DNA of 64,000 nucleotides, from the NCBI RefSeq assembly GCF_000733765.1, contig NZ_JPOG01000001.1, forward strand, positions 3,420,501-3,484,500. Reading direction: 5' to 3'. The position numbers and the translations under genes were made by a program. The notes beneath the pieces were generated by a model. It ran no database searches and was not told the DNA's origin. It saw only the letters and a program-made list of their open reading frames with translations. This DNA is from Algiphilus aromaticivorans DG1253 (GTDB lineage Bacteria; Pseudomonadota; Gammaproteobacteria; Nevskiales; Nevskiaceae). Positions 1-7,437 of this stretch are shown here, piece by piece. The stretch's first letter is position 1. Every line of letters begins with the position of its first letter.

Positions 1-608
1 TTTTCTACAAGATCGGCATGGAGCTGGCGATGGCGCCCGGCTTCTTCGAGCTGCTCGCCGAGCTGAAGGCGCGGCGCAAGCAGGTCTTCGTCGACCTCAA
101 GTTCTTCGACATCCCGGAGACCGTGGCGCGCGCGGTGCGCAACCTCTCCGAGCGCGGCGCCGATTTCTGCACCGTGCACGGCAACCAGTCGATCATGGAA
201 GCGGCCGCGGCCGCCAAGACCGGGCACACGCGCGTGTTGGCCGTCACGGCGTTGACCAGCCTCGATCAGGGCGACATGGATGATCTCGGCTTCCAGGTGG
301 ATATCGCCGATCTGGTGCTGTCGCGCGCCCGCCGCGCGCTGGAAGCCGGCTGCGACGGCGTAGTGTCGTCCGGCCTGGAAGTCGCGCGCCTCAAGGCCGA
401 GGCCGGCGGCAGCCTGGTCTGCGTCACGCCCGGCATTCGCCCCGTGGAGAACCGCGAAGAAGCTGACCAGAAACGCATCATGACGCCCACCGACGCCATC
501 CGCGCCGGCGCCGACTATCTGGTGGTCGGTCGCCCGGTACGCGACGCGGCCGATCCGCGTGCGACGGCCGAGGCCATCGTCGCCGAGATCAAGGCGGCCG
601 CTGCCTGA
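1..608 (+). CDS. pyrF: Orotidine 5'-phosphate decarboxylase, 5' end cut off
   Basis: PyrF decarboxylates OMP to UMP, the last step of de novo pyrimidine synthesis, in the cytosol. The reading frame is already open at the window edge (FYKIGMEL, normally about 20 residues into PyrF), so the true start lies outside the window. The catalytic signature VDLKFFDIPETV supplies the Asp-Lys-Asp cluster, and GIRP and the phosphate-binding VVGRPVRDAADP near the C-terminus are intact. Any in-frame ATG seen here (18, 30) is internal. A toxin-antitoxin pair follows 65 bp downstream. Confidence 0.95.
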   Translation, partial: FYKIGMELAMAPGFFELLAELKARRKQVFVDLKFFDIPETVARAVRNLSERGADFCTVHGNQSIMEAAAAAKTGHTRVLAVTALTSLDQGDMDDLGFQVDIADLVLSRARRALEAGCDGVVSSGLEVARLKAEAGGSLVCVTPGIRPVENREEADQKRIMTPTDAIRAGADYLVVGRPVRDAADPRATAEAIVAEIKAAAA

Positions 609-647
609 GACGCCTCGCAGCCGGCACCGTGATCCGATACCATGTTC

Positions 648-668
648 ATACACATGAATTGTGTGTAT
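648..668. promoter_or_regulatory. Candidate operator of the vapBC-type module
   Basis: The arms ATACACA (648-654) and TGTGTAT (662-668) form a perfect 7-bp inverted repeat with a 7-bp spacer, ending 5 bp before the antitoxin ATG. Antitoxins of this class normally bind such a repeat to autoregulate. There is no clear Shine-Dalgarno sequence between the repeat and the ATG. Assignment as an operator is inference from position and symmetry. Confidence 0.4.
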
Positions 669-673
669 AGGCC

Positions 674-898
674 ATGAGCGTACGCAGCAATATCGTCTTT
701 GACGACGACGTCTGGGAAGCCCTGCAGCAAACGCCGCGTGGCGAGCGCTCGCGTGTGGTGAATCAGGCCGTGGCCGAGTGGTTGAAGCGCCGCGATGCGG
801 ATGCGGCCTGTCGGCTGATGGATGAGATCAGCGCTCGCCATACGGCGCAGCCCGGAAGCGCTGTCGATTGGCTGCGCTCAGATCGCGAGCGGCAATGA
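674..898 (+). CDS. Antitoxin of a VapBC-type module (ribbon-helix-helix-like)
   Basis: This 74-residue protein is predicted to neutralise the PIN-domain ribonuclease encoded next to it and to repress the pair. Its N-terminal half (SNIVFDDDVWEALQQ, then SRVVNQAVAEWLKRR) has the strand-helix-helix pattern of CopG/RHH DNA-binding domains, and the C-terminal tail is the expected toxin-wrapping segment. Its stop overlaps the toxin start as ATGA at 895-898, indicating translational coupling. The family label is inferred from fold pattern and context; the exact VapB subgroup cannot be told. Confidence 0.75.
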   Translation: MSVRSNIVFDDDVWEALQQTPRGERSRVVNQAVAEWLKRRDADAACRLMDEISARHTAQPGSAVDWLRSDRERQ

Positions 899-1317
899 AT
901 CCACTCGTCGTTGACGCCTCGGTCCTCATCAAGTGGTTCATCGTCGACGACGAAGGGGATCGCGAAAGCGCCGTGCAGCTGCGCGACGCCATTGCCCGCG
1001 AGCACGTCACGGCGGTGGCCCCGGATCTGGCGCTCTACGAAGTCGGCAATACGCTCGGCCGGCGCATCCCCGAGGATGCGCCGCTGGCCATGACGGCGTT
1101 GCAGCGTTTGCCGCTGAGCCTCTGCCCTCCCCAGCCCGCAGAAGTCGAAGCCGGCTTGGCGCTGGTGCGCGCGCATGGCGTGACCTTCTACGATGCCATC
1201 TATCACGCCATGGCCCTGCACCGCGCGGGGCGGCTGCTTACCGCTGATCGCCGTTATCTCGACCGCACTGCCGCTGCCGGCAGCGCAGTTCTTCTCGCCG
1301 ACTGGAGTCTGAATTGA
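895..1317 (+). CDS. PIN-domain ribonuclease toxin (VapC-like)
   Basis: The 140-residue toxin is expected to cleave RNA with Mg2+ when freed from its antitoxin. The acidic PIN quartet is visible: D7 (VVDAS), E49 (LYEVGN), D100 (TFYDAIYHA) and D118 (TADRRY). I place the start at the ATG at 895, which overlaps the antitoxin stop, rather than at an upstream in-frame start at 868; MNPLVVDAS is the normal N-terminus of the family. Its TGA overlaps the TTG start of hemE, so the module is packed tightly against an essential haem gene. Confidence 0.88.
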   Translation: MNPLVVDASVLIKWFIVDDEGDRESAVQLRDAIAREHVTAVAPDLALYEVGNTLGRRIPEDAPLAMTALQRLPLSLCPPQPAEVEAGLALVRAHGVTFYDAIYHAMALHRAGRLLTADRRYLDRTAAAGSAVLLADWSLN

Positions 1318-2378
1318 GCGCGCCCCTGCAGAATGACCGCTACCTCCGCGCCCTGGCGCGCCAGCCCGTCGACCGCACGCCGGTCTGGATCATGCGACAG
1401 GCCGGGCGCTATCTGCCTGAGTACCGCGAGGTGCGGGCGAAGGCCGGCGATTTCATGACGCTGTGCCGCACGCCGGAGCTGGCCTGCGAGGTCACCATGC
1501 AGCCGCTGCGTCGCTTCGATCTGGACGCGGCCATTCTGTTCTCGGACATCCTCACCGTGCCGGATGCCATGGGCCTGGGCCTGTCCTTCGCCGAGGGTGA
1601 GGGTCCGCGCTTCGCCAATCCGGTGCGCGACGAGCGCGCCATCCGTGCGCTGGCGGTGCCGGACCCGAACGACAGCCTCGGCTACGTCATGGATGCCGTG
1701 CGCACCATCCGCGACGCCCTGGCCGGCAGCGTGCCGCTGATCGGCTTCGGCGGCAGTCCCTGGACGCTGGCCACCTACATGGTGGAAGGCGGCTCCAGCA
1801 AGGATTTCGCGCACATCAAGGCGCTGATCTACGACCGCCCGGAGCTGGGCGACGCGCTGCTGTCGACGCTGGCCGAGGCCAGCGCGCAGTATCTGTCGGC
1901 GCAGGTCGAGGCCGGCGCCCAGGCCGTCATGGTCTTCGACACCTGGGGTGGTGCGCTGCCGCCAGCGGCCTATCGCCGCTTCTCGCTGGAACCGATGCGC
2001 CACATCGTCGAGCGCATCCGGCGCGATCATCCGGGTGTGCCGGTGACGCTCTTCACCAAGAACGGCGGCCAGCATTTGGAGATCATGGCCGAGACCGGCT
2101 GCGACGGCCTCGGGCTGGACTGGACCACCGATCTCGGCGATGCCCGCGCCCGCGTAGGGAACCGCGTCGCGCTGCAGGGCAATCTGGACCCGAGCATGCT
2201 CTTCGCCAGCCCGGCGCGCATCCGCGAGGCCGTTGGCGAAGTCCTCGAATCCTACGGCGCGGGCCCCGGCCACATCTTCAACCTTGGCCATGGCATCACG
2301 CCGGGCGTGGACCCCGAGCGCGCCGCGGCCATGGTCGAAGCCGTTCACGAGCTATCGCCCGCCTACCACCGGAGCTGA
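1314..2378 (+). CDS. hemE: Uroporphyrinogen decarboxylase
   Basis: HemE removes four carboxylates from uroporphyrinogen III to give coproporphyrinogen III in haem synthesis. The 354-residue length is normal. The N-terminal signature [16 protein letters not shown] is intact, as are [14 protein letters not shown] (catalytic Asp), the [13 protein letters not shown] loop and the C-terminal [14 protein letters not shown]. The start is TTG at 1314, required because homologues begin with this NDRYLRAL segment; it overlaps the toxin TGA (TTGA). A TTG start coupled to a toxin gene could tune hemE expression, but that is inference. Confidence 0.96.
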   Translation: MSAPLQNDRYLRALARQPVDRTPVWIMRQAGRYLPEYREVRAKAGDFMTLCRTPELACEVTMQPLRRFDLDAAILFSDILTVPDAMGLGLSFAEGEGPRFANPVRDERAIRALAVPDPNDSLGYVMDAVRTIRDALAGSVPLIGFGGSPWTLATYMVEGGSSKDFAHIKALIYDRPELGDALLSTLAEASAQYLSAQVEAGAQAVMVFDTWGGALPPAAYRRFSLEPMRHIVERIRRDHPGVPVTLFTKNGGQHLEIMAETGCDGLGLDWTTDLGDARARVGNRVALQGNLDPSMLFASPARIREAVGEVLESYGAGPGHIFNLGHGITPGVDPERAAAMVEAVHELSPAYHRS

Positions 2379-2379
2379 G

Positions 2380-2586
2380 ATGGCGCGCTGGCTGATCCTG
2401 GCCGGCCTTGCCCTCGTTGTTGTCGGCCTCGTGCTGCATCATGCGCCCTGGCTGCTGAGCTGGTTCGGGCGCCTACCCGGCGATATCCGCATCGAAGGCG
2501 ACAAGGGCAATGTTTTTATCCCGATCACCTCGATGGTCATCGTCAGCCTCGTGCTGAGCGTGATACTGAATCTCTTCAACCGCTAG
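2380..2586 (+). CDS. DUF2905 family small membrane protein
   Basis: A 68-residue inner-membrane protein with two predicted transmembrane helices (about residues 3-26 and 44-66) flanking the conserved loop GRLPGDIRIEGDKGNVFIP, which is diagnostic of DUF2905. The ATG lies one base after the hemE stop, so it is almost certainly co-transcribed and coupled to hemE. The family has no established function. The last 11 bases overlap the 3' end of the convergent DUF2189 gene. Confidence 0.88.
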   Translation: MARWLILAGLALVVVGLVLHHAPWLLSWFGRLPGDIRIEGDKGNVFIPITSMVIVSLVLSVILNLFNR

Positions 2587-3361
2587 TCAGGTGCCGCCGC
2601 GGCCAGGCACTGGCATCGATCGTCTCCTGATAGGCATGCCATGTCGCGTGGCCGATCCAGGGCAGCAGAACGGCAAAGGCGATGTAGCCGGTAAGCACGC
2701 CGACGGTGACGAAGGCGCCGATGCACAGCGCCCACACGGCCATGGTGGGCTTGTTGCGCAGTGTGGCGTTGACGCTGGTGATCACCGCCGTGACGGTGTC
2801 GGCTCTGCGGTCCAGCATCATGGGAAGCGAGAAAGCGCTGGCCATGAAGATGAAGGCGCAGAACATCGCCCCGACGGCGCTGCCGATGCCGAGGAAGGTC
2901 GCCCATGCGCGCCAGTCCGCCTCGCCGCCCATGGGAAAGAAGACGTGGATCATCGTCGCGGCGCGCGCCCAGACCAGGAACACCACGAGCAGGATCAGCG
3001 CGAAGATCGCCGCGTCGCTCAGCGTGCGGCCGGCGTCCTGCAAGCTGCGGCGGATCGATACCTCGGCGCCGGCGGCCAGCCGCGCGCTGACGGCGTAGAG
3101 CGTCATGACCAGTACCGGCCCGATAAAGACGAAGCCGCTGAGTACGCCGAGATAGAGGCCGAGATTGCCGAAATACCAGGCCGCGGCGGTGATCGCGTAG
3201 CTCAGCGCCACCATTATCAGCCCATAGCTCAGGCTCGTTCTCGGCGCGCGCTGCAGGTCGGCCCAACCGCGCCGGAGCCAGCCGAAGGGCGCGCGCCAGT
3301 CCAGGACGCGGCAGTCGGCGCAGATCGGCAAAGGCTTGTCGGAGCTTTCGGAGCGGCTCAT
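2576..3361 (-). CDS. DUF2189 family integral membrane protein
   Basis: A 261-residue inner-membrane protein with about five to six hydrophobic helices after a cytoplasmic N-terminal region (DWRAPFGWLRRGWADLQRAP) typical of DUF2189. Long hydrophobic runs lie near residues 45-90, 118-140, 155-185 and 218-245. Family members occur in many proteobacteria, some near respiratory genes, but have no proven role. The gene converges on the DUF2905 gene, overlapping it by 11 bp, so there is no room for a terminator between them. Confidence 0.85.
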   Translation of the reverse strand: MSRSESSDKPLPICADCRVLDWRAPFGWLRRGWADLQRAPRTSLSYGLIMVALSYAITAAAWYFGNLGLYLGVLSGFVFIGPVLVMTLYAVSARLAAGAEVSIRRSLQDAGRTLSDAAIFALILLVVFLVWARAATMIHVFFPMGGEADWRAWATFLGIGSAVGAMFCAFIFMASAFSLPMMLDRRADTVTAVITSVNATLRNKPTMAVWALCIGAFVTVGVLTGYIAFAVLLPWIGHATWHAYQETIDASAWPRRHLTSG

Positions 3362-3574
3362 GGCGATGCACGGCTAGGCGATGGCTCCCATCATAGATGC
3401 GCTTGTACCTCATGCCATTCGCCTTTCGATGCAGGCGCGTCAAGCCTGTTCCGGGCCACGCTCGCTGCGATCTGCATGGATGGCGAAGGCGGCCGGATCT
3501 TCAGCGCGATCCTGCGATGATTCGCATCAGTCTCGTGCTGAGCTCCACCCACAAACCAAAGAAGCACCCAACGC

Positions 3575-4558
3575 ATGAAGGCATTTCTCCTCGCCGTCGG
3601 TGGGTTTCTGGCCCTTACGGCAAGCATGCTCGGTGCCTGTCTGGTCTGGGGCGGCCCGGCAGCGCCCGAGGGGCGCTCGGCTATCGTCGGTACCTTCCAG
3701 CGCGCGGCGATCGATCCGCCGGCCTTGCAGAGCTTCAAGGCACGCGACGGCACCGAGCTGGCCTACCGGAACACTCCCGCGGAGTCGCCGGAGCGGGGAA
3801 GCGTCGTACTGGTGCACGGCTCTGCGGGCGACAGCCGCGCCATGCAGCCGCTGGCGAAAAGCCTGGCCGCGGCGGGCCTCAACGCCTACGCGCTGGACAT
3901 CCGCGGTCACGGTGACTCGGGCCCACGCGGGCGCATCGCCTATGTCGGCCAGCTCGAGGACGACCTCGCCGACTTCCTCGCTGCCGTGCAGCCGCCGGCG
4001 CCACGTCTGCTCGCCGGCTTCTCCTCCGGTGGCGGTTTCGCGCTGCGCGTGGCGGCCGGGCCCGACGCCGATGCCTTCGACGGCTATCTGCTGCTCGCGC
4101 CCTTCGTCAGTCACGAAGCGCCAACCTACCGCCCCGACGCTGGTGGCTGGGTGCGCGTCGGCGTGCCGCGCCTGATCGCCCTGCATCTGCTCGATGGCTT
4201 CGGCATCCGTGCCTTTCACCATCTGCCCGTCATGCGCTTCGCCGTTGACGCGAACAGCGGGCTGACGCCGAGCTACGGATTTCGCCTGGCCATCAACTTC
4301 CGGCCGCGCACGGATTGGCGCGCGGAGGTTGCCGCCGTTGCGCGCCCCACGCGTGTGCTGGTCGGCGGCGACGACGCTGTCTTCCACCCGCAAGCCTTCG
4401 CCGAAGTCTTCGCGCGGCAGGATGCGATGGACATCCCGGTGCGCGTGCTTCCGGGTATCGGCCACGCCGGCGTCGTTCTGGATCCTGCTGCGCGACGCGG
4501 GGTGGTCGAAGCCGCCGATGCCCTGTTGTCGGCGAAGCCGGTACAAGAGGCAGACTGA
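3575..4558 (+). CDS. Membrane-anchored alpha/beta hydrolase (lysophospholipase-like)
   Basis: A 327-residue alpha/beta hydrolase. After an N-terminal hydrophobic segment (residues 1-28, possibly a lipobox at LGAC) come the oxyanion motif VLVHGSAGDSR, the LDIRGHGDSG turn, the nucleophile elbow GFSSGG, a late acidic strand VLVGGDDAVFHP and the catalytic His in GIGHAG. The triad is therefore complete. The pattern fits the serine-aminopeptidase-S33 / monoacylglycerol-lipase group; the substrate is unknown. The 213 bp upstream hold no gene, so it probably has its own promoter. Confidence 0.85.
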   Translation: MKAFLLAVGGFLALTASMLGACLVWGGPAAPEGRSAIVGTFQRAAIDPPALQSFKARDGTELAYRNTPAESPERGSVVLVHGSAGDSRAMQPLAKSLAAAGLNAYALDIRGHGDSGPRGRIAYVGQLEDDLADFLAAVQPPAPRLLAGFSSGGGFALRVAAGPDADAFDGYLLLAPFVSHEAPTYRPDAGGWVRVGVPRLIALHLLDGFGIRAFHHLPVMRFAVDANSGLTPSYGFRLAINFRPRTDWRAEVAAVARPTRVLVGGDDAVFHPQAFAEVFARQDAMDIPVRVLPGIGHAGVVLDPAARRGVVEAADALLSAKPVQEAD

Positions 4559-4584
4559 GGGCGCGAATCCGCCACGGAGGCCCC

Positions 4585-4785
4585 ATGAGCGAAGACGAAC
4601 CCGATAGCGCCCAGCGCAAGCAGGCCGAGGCTGTGCGCCGTGCCTGCATCGATGCCGCGCTGGCAGCCTGGGAGGACGCCGGCATCAGCGGCCTCTGCGC
4701 GGAAGGCCGCTGGGAGATCGCCATTCAAGCCATGCGCGAGCTGGAGGTGGAGACGGTGCTGCGCACCGCACAAGGCGATACCTGA
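4585..4785 (+). CDS. Small conserved protein of unknown function
   Basis: A 66-residue, acidic, mostly helical soluble protein. The start at 4585 is chosen because GGAGG lies five bases upstream; an in-frame start at 4315 would overlap the hydrolase gene. The segment ACIDAALAAWEDAGISGLCAEGRWE resembles short proteins I recall from other proteobacteria, but I cannot assign a function. It lies between the hydrolase and a phospholipid acyltransferase gene and may be in an operon with both. Confidence 0.7.
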   Translation: MSEDEPDSAQRKQAEAVRRACIDAALAAWEDAGISGLCAEGRWEIAIQAMRELEVETVLRTAQGDT

Positions 4786-4865
4786 GGCAGTCGCGGCTTC
4801 CCGGCGCTGGCCGGCGGTCCTATCATTGGCGATTGTGCGAGGGGCCTGACGGGAGGGTTTTGGGA

Positions 4866-5813
4866 ATGCTGTCACTGCTGCTGCCGCGGGTGATCATCGG
4901 GGTGCTGACCATCACCGCCCTCAGCCTCTCACTGCTGCTGCATTTCCTGGTCTTTCTACCCTTCTCTCTGCTCAAGCTGCTCACGCCCTGGCAGACCGGG
5001 CGTGACTTCTGGACGCGCCTGATGGTGACCATCGCCTGGCAGTTCATCCGCAGCAATGCCCTGCTGCTGCGTCTGCTGACCCCGGTGCGCTGGGACATCC
5101 GCATTGAGGGAGCGCTGGATCCGCAGAAGCACTACCTGCTGATCAGCAATCATCAGAGTTGGGCGGACATCGTCGTCCTCTTTGAGGCGCTGCGCGGTCA
5201 GGTGCCCTGGCTGCGCTTCTTTCTCAAGAAGCAGCTGATCTACGTGCCGGTCATCGGCTTCGTCTGCTGGGCGCTGGACTACCCCTTCATGGCACGCCAT
5301 TCGCGCGATGCCATCGCGAAGAACCCCGAGTTGGCCAAGGAGGATCTGGAAACCACCCGCCGCGCCTGCGAGCGCTTTCGCAACATGCCGGTGACCATCG
5401 TCAACTTTGCCGAAGGCACGCGCTTCACGCCCGAAAAGCACGCTACCAAGCAGTCGCCCTACGACAATCTGCTGCCGCCCAAATCCGGCGGGCTGGCCTT
5501 TGCCATCAGCGCCATGGGTCGCCAGGTCGCCGGGCTGATCGACGTCACCATCGTCTACCGACCGACGGGCTACAGCCTCGTATGGAGCTTTGCCAGTGGC
5601 GAGCAGGCTGATCTCATCGTCGAGGCAAGGCTGCACGAGATCCCCGAGGACATGCTGGCCGGCGACTACCAGAACGACCCCGAGTTCCGCGCCCGCTTCC
5701 AGCAGTGGGTGGCCGATTTCTGGCGCGCCAAGGAAGCGCGGCTGCGCGAGCTGCGCAACGAGCAGCCCGCGGCGCAAGCGACGGCGCTGCATTCGGGCGA
5801 TTCGCGCGGCTGA
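4866..5813 (+). CDS. PlsC-type acyltransferase (YihG-like)
   Basis: The 315-residue protein should transfer acyl chains to a lysophospholipid or related acceptor at the inner membrane. The catalytic NHQSWAD (HX4D) box lies near residue 95, and a second substrate-binding block, VNFAEGTRFTPEK, is intact; two N-terminal hydrophobic segments (about 1-40 and 55-75) anchor it. This architecture matches E. coli YihG rather than classical PlsC. The start at 4866 has GGGAGG at optimal distance (4851-4856). HMG-CoA reductase follows after 46 bp, so the two genes may share a transcript. Confidence 0.88.
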   Translation: MLSLLLPRVIIGVLTITALSLSLLLHFLVFLPFSLLKLLTPWQTGRDFWTRLMVTIAWQFIRSNALLLRLLTPVRWDIRIEGALDPQKHYLLISNHQSWADIVVLFEALRGQVPWLRFFLKKQLIYVPVIGFVCWALDYPFMARHSRDAIAKNPELAKEDLETTRRACERFRNMPVTIVNFAEGTRFTPEKHATKQSPYDNLLPPKSGGLAFAISAMGRQVAGLIDVTIVYRPTGYSLVWSFASGEQADLIVEARLHEIPEDMLAGDYQNDPEFRARFQQWVADFWRAKEARLRELRNEQPAAQATALHSGDSRG

Positions 5814-5859
5814 GCCCGCGCACGGCACAATCGACCGGACAACCAGAGAGGAGCCGGGC

Positions 5860-7026
5860 ATGAGCCGTATTCCCCGCGACAAGGACGACGATTACAGCAA
5901 CGACATGGCGCAGCAGCGTCGCGACTTCGTGCGCGAGCAGACCGGCGTCGAGCTCAAGCACACCGGCAGCCACAGCTTCGATGCCGCGGACACCCGCGGC
6001 AACATCGAGCACTTCACCGGCGTCTGCCAGATTCCGCTGGGCCTCGCCGGGCCGCTGAAGGTCAACGGCGAACACGCCCAGGGTGACTTCTACGTGCCCA
6101 TGACCACCACCGAAGGCACGCTGGTGGGCAGCTACAACCGCGGCATGCGCCTGACGCGCGAGGCCGGCGGCATCACCGTTTCTGTTGTCGACGACGTCAT
6201 GCAGCGCGCGCCCGTCTTCATCTTCGCCAACGCCCGCGAGGCGCGCGACTTCGGCGACTGGGTGGAGGCCAACATGGACGCCATCCGCGCCACCGCCGAA
6301 GCCACCACGAGCATCGGCAAGCTGGAATTCGTACAGCAGTTCGCCGCTGCACGTTTCCGCTACCTGCGATTCAACTACACCACCGGCGACGCCGCCGGCC
6401 AGAACATGTGTGGCCGCGCCACGCGCGAAGCCTGCCGATGGATTGCCGACAACTATCCCGGTCCGATGGAGCGCTGGGTGCTCTCCGGCAACATGGATAC
6501 CGACAAGAAGCACAGCCAGCTCAACACCCTCTACAGCCGCGGCAAGCGCGTGGTCGCCGAATGCGTGATCCCGGACGCAGTGCTGCAGCAGGTCATGCAC
6601 GTCAGCACGAAGCAGTTCTCCGTCCAACGCGGCATCTCCAATATCGGCGCCATGCTGGCCGGCTCCAGCAACAATGGCAGCCACGCCGCCAACGGCATTG
6701 CCTCGGTCTTCATCGCCACCGGCCAGGATGAGGCCAACGTCGCCGAATCGCAGAGCGCCATCGTGCACAGCGAACTGACCGAGGCCGGCGACCTCTACTA
6801 CAGCATCACCCTGCCCAGCCTCATCGTCGCCACGCACGGCGGCGGCACCGGTCTGCCCACCCAGCGCGAATGCCTGGAGATGATGGACTGCTTCGGCAAG
6901 GGCAAGGCCCGCAAGCTGGCCGAGATTATCGGCGCCACCGTGCTCTGCGGCGAGCTGTCGCTGGGCGCGGCCGTGCTGGCCGACGAATGGGTGAGCAGCC
7001 ACGAGCAGTACGGGCGCAACCGATGA
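5860..7026 (+). CDS. Hydroxymethylglutaryl-CoA reductase, class I
   Basis: HMG-CoA reductase makes mevalonate from HMG-CoA using NAD(P)H. The 388-residue protein lacks the membrane domain of eukaryotic enzymes but has class I catalytic features: E85 in TTTEGTLVGS, the DAAGQNM nucleotide/CoA-binding motif at 177-183, K217 in TDKKHS, D290 in ATGQDEAN and a C-terminal H381 in the SSHEQYGRNR tail. The start at 5860 follows an AGAGAGGAG Shine-Dalgarno. Most gammaproteobacteria make isoprenoids by the MEP route, so this gene suggests transfer or an accessory mevalonate step. No other mevalonate gene is in the window. Confidence 0.93.
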   Translation: MSRIPRDKDDDYSNDMAQQRRDFVREQTGVELKHTGSHSFDAADTRGNIEHFTGVCQIPLGLAGPLKVNGEHAQGDFYVPMTTTEGTLVGSYNRGMRLTREAGGITVSVVDDVMQRAPVFIFANAREARDFGDWVEANMDAIRATAEATTSIGKLEFVQQFAAARFRYLRFNYTTGDAAGQNMCGRATREACRWIADNYPGPMERWVLSGNMDTDKKHSQLNTLYSRGKRVVAECVIPDAVLQQVMHVSTKQFSVQRGISNIGAMLAGSSNNGSHAANGIASVFIATGQDEANVAESQSAIVHSELTEAGDLYYSITLPSLIVATHGGGTGLPTQRECLEMMDCFGKGKARKLAEIIGATVLCGELSLGAAVLADEWVSSHEQYGRNR

Positions 7027-7036
7027 TCCGGATATT

Positions 7037-7052
7037 GTCTGATTTATAAGAC
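7037..7052. promoter_or_regulatory. HipB-type operator O1 (imperfect palindrome)
   Basis: GTCTGATTTATAAGAC is an imperfect copy of the perfect palindrome at 7067-7082; the outer GTCT and AGAC arms are identical and the right half matches exactly. The centres of the two sites are 30 bp apart, about three helical turns, which would put two repressor dimers on one DNA face. It lies in an AT-rich stretch unlike the flanking DNA, 44 bp before the hipB-like ATG. Confidence 0.65.
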
Positions 7053-7066
7053 ATAGGGCATCATAG

Positions 7067-7082
7067 GTCTTATATATAAGAC
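7067..7082. promoter_or_regulatory. HipB-type operator O2 (perfect palindrome)
   Basis: GTCTTATATATAAGAC is a perfect 16-bp palindrome ending 13 bp before the ATG of the hipB-like gene. The AT-rich core could also contain the -10 element, in which case binding would block the promoter directly. Operator function is inferred from position, symmetry and the second copy upstream. Confidence 0.72.
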
Positions 7083-7095
7083 GAAAGTATCGCTC

Positions 7096-7437
7096 ATGCC
7101 GAAGACCGGCACCCGCACCTATTCCCGATACACCCGGCAGGCTGTTCGCCTGCTGGGCCTGCAGCTTCACACGCGTCGACTAGAGCGCGGCATGACGGCC
7201 GCCGCGCTGGCCGAGCGGGCCGGGGTTTCGCGGGATCTGCTCTATCGCGTCGAACGCGGCGACCCACGGGTTGCCCTCGGGCTTGCCTTCGAGCTGGCCG
7301 CCATCGTCGGCGTGCCGCTATTCGACCCCGACCCCGGCGTGCTCGACGCACACATCCGCCGCACGGAGGACAGGCTGAGCCTGCTGCCATCCGCCGTGCG
7401 CAAGCCGCAGGCCGCGCCCGCTGATGACGACTTCTAG
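7096..7437 (+). CDS. hipB: HipB-like antitoxin / autorepressor (XRE-type HTH)
   Basis: The 113-residue protein has a helix-turn-helix of the XRE class at about residues 20-75 (LGLQLHTRRLERGMT, ALAERAGVSRDLLYRVERGD, then LGLAFELAAIVGVPLF). It should bind the two palindromes just upstream and hold the downstream HipA-family kinase inactive. The last 14 bases overlap hipA in another frame, a standard toxin-antitoxin arrangement. The C-terminal 40 residues are polar and probably flexible. Confidence 0.87.
   Translation: MPKTGTRTYSRYTRQAVRLLGLQLHTRRLERGMTAAALAERAGVSRDLLYRVERGDPRVALGLAFELAAIVGVPLFDPDPGVLDAHIRRTEDRLSLLPSAVRKPQAAPADDDF

Noticed and set aside
1254-2348. Long minus-strand open frame of 364 codons opposite hemE
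   Set aside because: It mirrors hemE, has the Arg/His/Gly-rich composition of an antisense shadow and matches no family pattern.
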